From the NCBI GenBank assembly GCA_016180705.1, contig JACPAU010000052.1, positions 1-6,665 of the forward strand: DNA of 6,665 bases, given 5' to 3'. How positions within the stretch are numbered: position 1 is the stretch's first letter; every line of letters starts with the position of its first letter. Below the pieces are notes generated by a model. That model made no database searches, was not told the origin of the DNA, and was given only the letters and a program-made list of their open reading frames with translations. Origin of the DNA: Candidatus Methylomirabilota bacterium (GTDB lineage: Bacteria; Methylomirabilota; Methylomirabilia; Methylomirabilales; JACPAU01). Made by a program: the position numbers and the translations under genes. Shown here piece by piece: positions 5,542 to 6,665 of the stretch.

Positions 5542-6665
5542 ATGGCGCTGGCCCTCTCCCTCCGCCTCAGGCCCCGACCTCTCCTCGTCCACGCGGTCGG
5601 GGGCCTCGTCGTCCTCCTGATCCTGGGCCCCCTCCTCTTCCTCGCCTGGATGGGGGCGCGCCAGGGGGCGGGGGAGTTCCTGCTCCGGGTGGAGCCCCTC
5701 GGGCTGGCCGCCGTCCTCGGCCGCACCTTCCTCCTGGCCGTCACGACCACCGCCTTCGCGGCCGCGCTGGCCGTCCCCCTCGCCTGGCTGGTGGCCCGGT
5801 CGGACCTCCCCGGGCGCCATGTGCTGCGCTGGCTCGCCCCGCTTCCGCTGACGATCCCGCCCTACATCGGCGCCATCGTGTACCAGGTGCTCCTGGCGCC
5901 CGGGGGGGCGCTCGACGCGACCGCCGCGCGCCTGCGCGGCCTCCCGACGCACGAGGTGAGCGTCGTCCCCTTCTACGGCCCGGGCGGCGCCGCGTGGGTC
6001 CTCGGGCTCTTCACCTTCCCCTACATCTACCTGCTGGTGGAGGCGGCCCTCGAGCGGGCGAACCCGGCCCTGGTGGAGGCGGCCCGCGGCGCGGGGCTCA
6101 CCCCCTGGGAGGCCTTCCGCCGCATCACCCTGCCCCTCCTCCGCCCGGCCCTCCTGGCCGGGAGCCTGATGGTGTTCCTCTACGTCTGGGCAGACTTCGG
6201 GGTGGTCTCGCTGCTTCGGGTCCGGACCCTGACCACCATCATCTACGCCTACGTGCAGGGGACGCTCGACTGGAGCGTCCCCGCCGGCCTCTCCGTCCTC
6301 CTCACCGGGATCACGCTCGCCATCCTCGGCCTGCAGCGCCGCCTCCTCGGGCGGGCGGCCTACGTCCAGATCGGCGGCGCGGTCCGTCCGCCCCGCCCGC
6401 TCCCCCTGGGCCGGGCGCGCGTGCCGGCCCTCCTGTTCACCGCCCTCGCCCTAACCGCGGCCTTCTTCCTTCCCGTGGCCGTCCTGGCGATCCAGGCGGC
6501 CCGGATGCGGCCCGCCGCGCTCGCCCTGTTCCTGTGGGCGCAGCGGCCCTACTTCTTCAACAGCCTCTGGACCGCTGCCGGGGGCGCCACGGCCGCCCTG
6601 CTTCTCGCCCTCATGATCGCCTGGCTCCAGGAGCGGCGGGGGACGGGCCACGGCCTCTCCAGCCT
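5542..6665 (+). CDS. FbpB-like ABC transporter permease (3' end beyond the right edge)
   Basis: Inner-membrane permease that passes the substrate released by the upstream binding protein. 374 codons are visible with no stop. Hydrophobic segments lie at about 15-37, 60-83, 97-119, 150-172, 203-225, 245-264, 295-317 and 338-360. An EAA loop, the contact with the ATPase subunit, is clear at 179-202: EAARGAG, then AFRRITLPLLRP. The first six helices form one complete permease unit and the segments from about 295 start a second. This matches FbpB/SfuB/AfuB proteins, which are two permease units fused in one chain of about 500-560 residues, so roughly the last third is missing. The ATG at 5542-5544 follows the binding protein's TAA by 5 bases. 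The only ribosome binding site is a weak AAGG overlapping that stop, so coupled translation is likely. The ATP-binding subunit is not in the window and is expected to the right. Confidence 0.9.
   Translation, partial: MALALSLRLRPRPLLVHAVGGLVVLLILGPLLFLAWMGARQGAGEFLLRVEPLGLAAVLGRTFLLAVTTTAFAAALAVPLAWLVARSDLPGRHVLRWLAPLPLTIPPYIGAIVYQVLLAPGGALDATAARLRGLPTHEVSVVPFYGPGGAAWVLGLFTFPYIYLLVEAALERANPALVEAARGAGLTPWEAFRRITLPLLRPALLAGSLMVFLYVWADFGVVSLLRVRTLTTIIYAYVQGTLDWSVPAGLSVLLTGITLAILGLQRRLLGRAAYVQIGGAVRPPRPLPLGRARVPALLFTALALTAAFFLPVAVLAIQAARMRPAALALFLWAQRPYFFNSLWTAAGGATAALLLALMIAWLQERRGTGHGLSS

Overview
The window is GC-rich bacterial DNA with strong C/G preference at third codon positions and dense coding on both strands. 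Gene content and style recall metagenomic lineages such as NC10/Methylomirabilota or Rokubacteria, but that is an impression only. It holds two divergent metal-handling operons that meet at about 3725-3944.

Leftward block (minus strand, read right to left). A sigma70-type promoter with a palindrome over its -10 region drives a CsoR-family copper-sensing repressor (3401-3724). A copper-exporting P1B-type ATPase, CopA (1068 to about 3479), follows directly. After a 95-bp gap comes a membrane-anchored HtrA/DegP-type serine protease (start 972), which runs off the left edge inside its PDZ domain. The logic is copper sensing, copper export and envelope protein quality control. The csoR-copA junction looks damaged. 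The csoR frame runs into copA without its own stop, and copA has lost its start and the first strand of its first metal-binding domain, as if a short out-of-frame segment had been deleted.

Rightward block (plus strand). A promoter with a TTGACA -35 is followed by two tandem 16-bp operator-like palindromes and a good ribosome binding site. It leads into a DtxR/MntR-family metalloregulator (3945-4490). The stop of this gene overlaps the start of a periplasmic binding protein of the ferric-ion ABC type (4487-5536). Five bases later an FbpB-like permease begins (5542) and runs off the right edge. This reads as a self-regulated iron (or other transition metal) uptake operon, whose ATPase would be expected further right. 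The regulator is unusual: it lacks most classical ancillary metal-site residues and carries a C-terminal four-cysteine cluster.

No RNA genes, mobile elements, CRISPR arrays or long repeats were seen. The only non-coding stretches are the roughly 95-bp gap before the protease gene and the roughly 220-bp divergent regulatory region.
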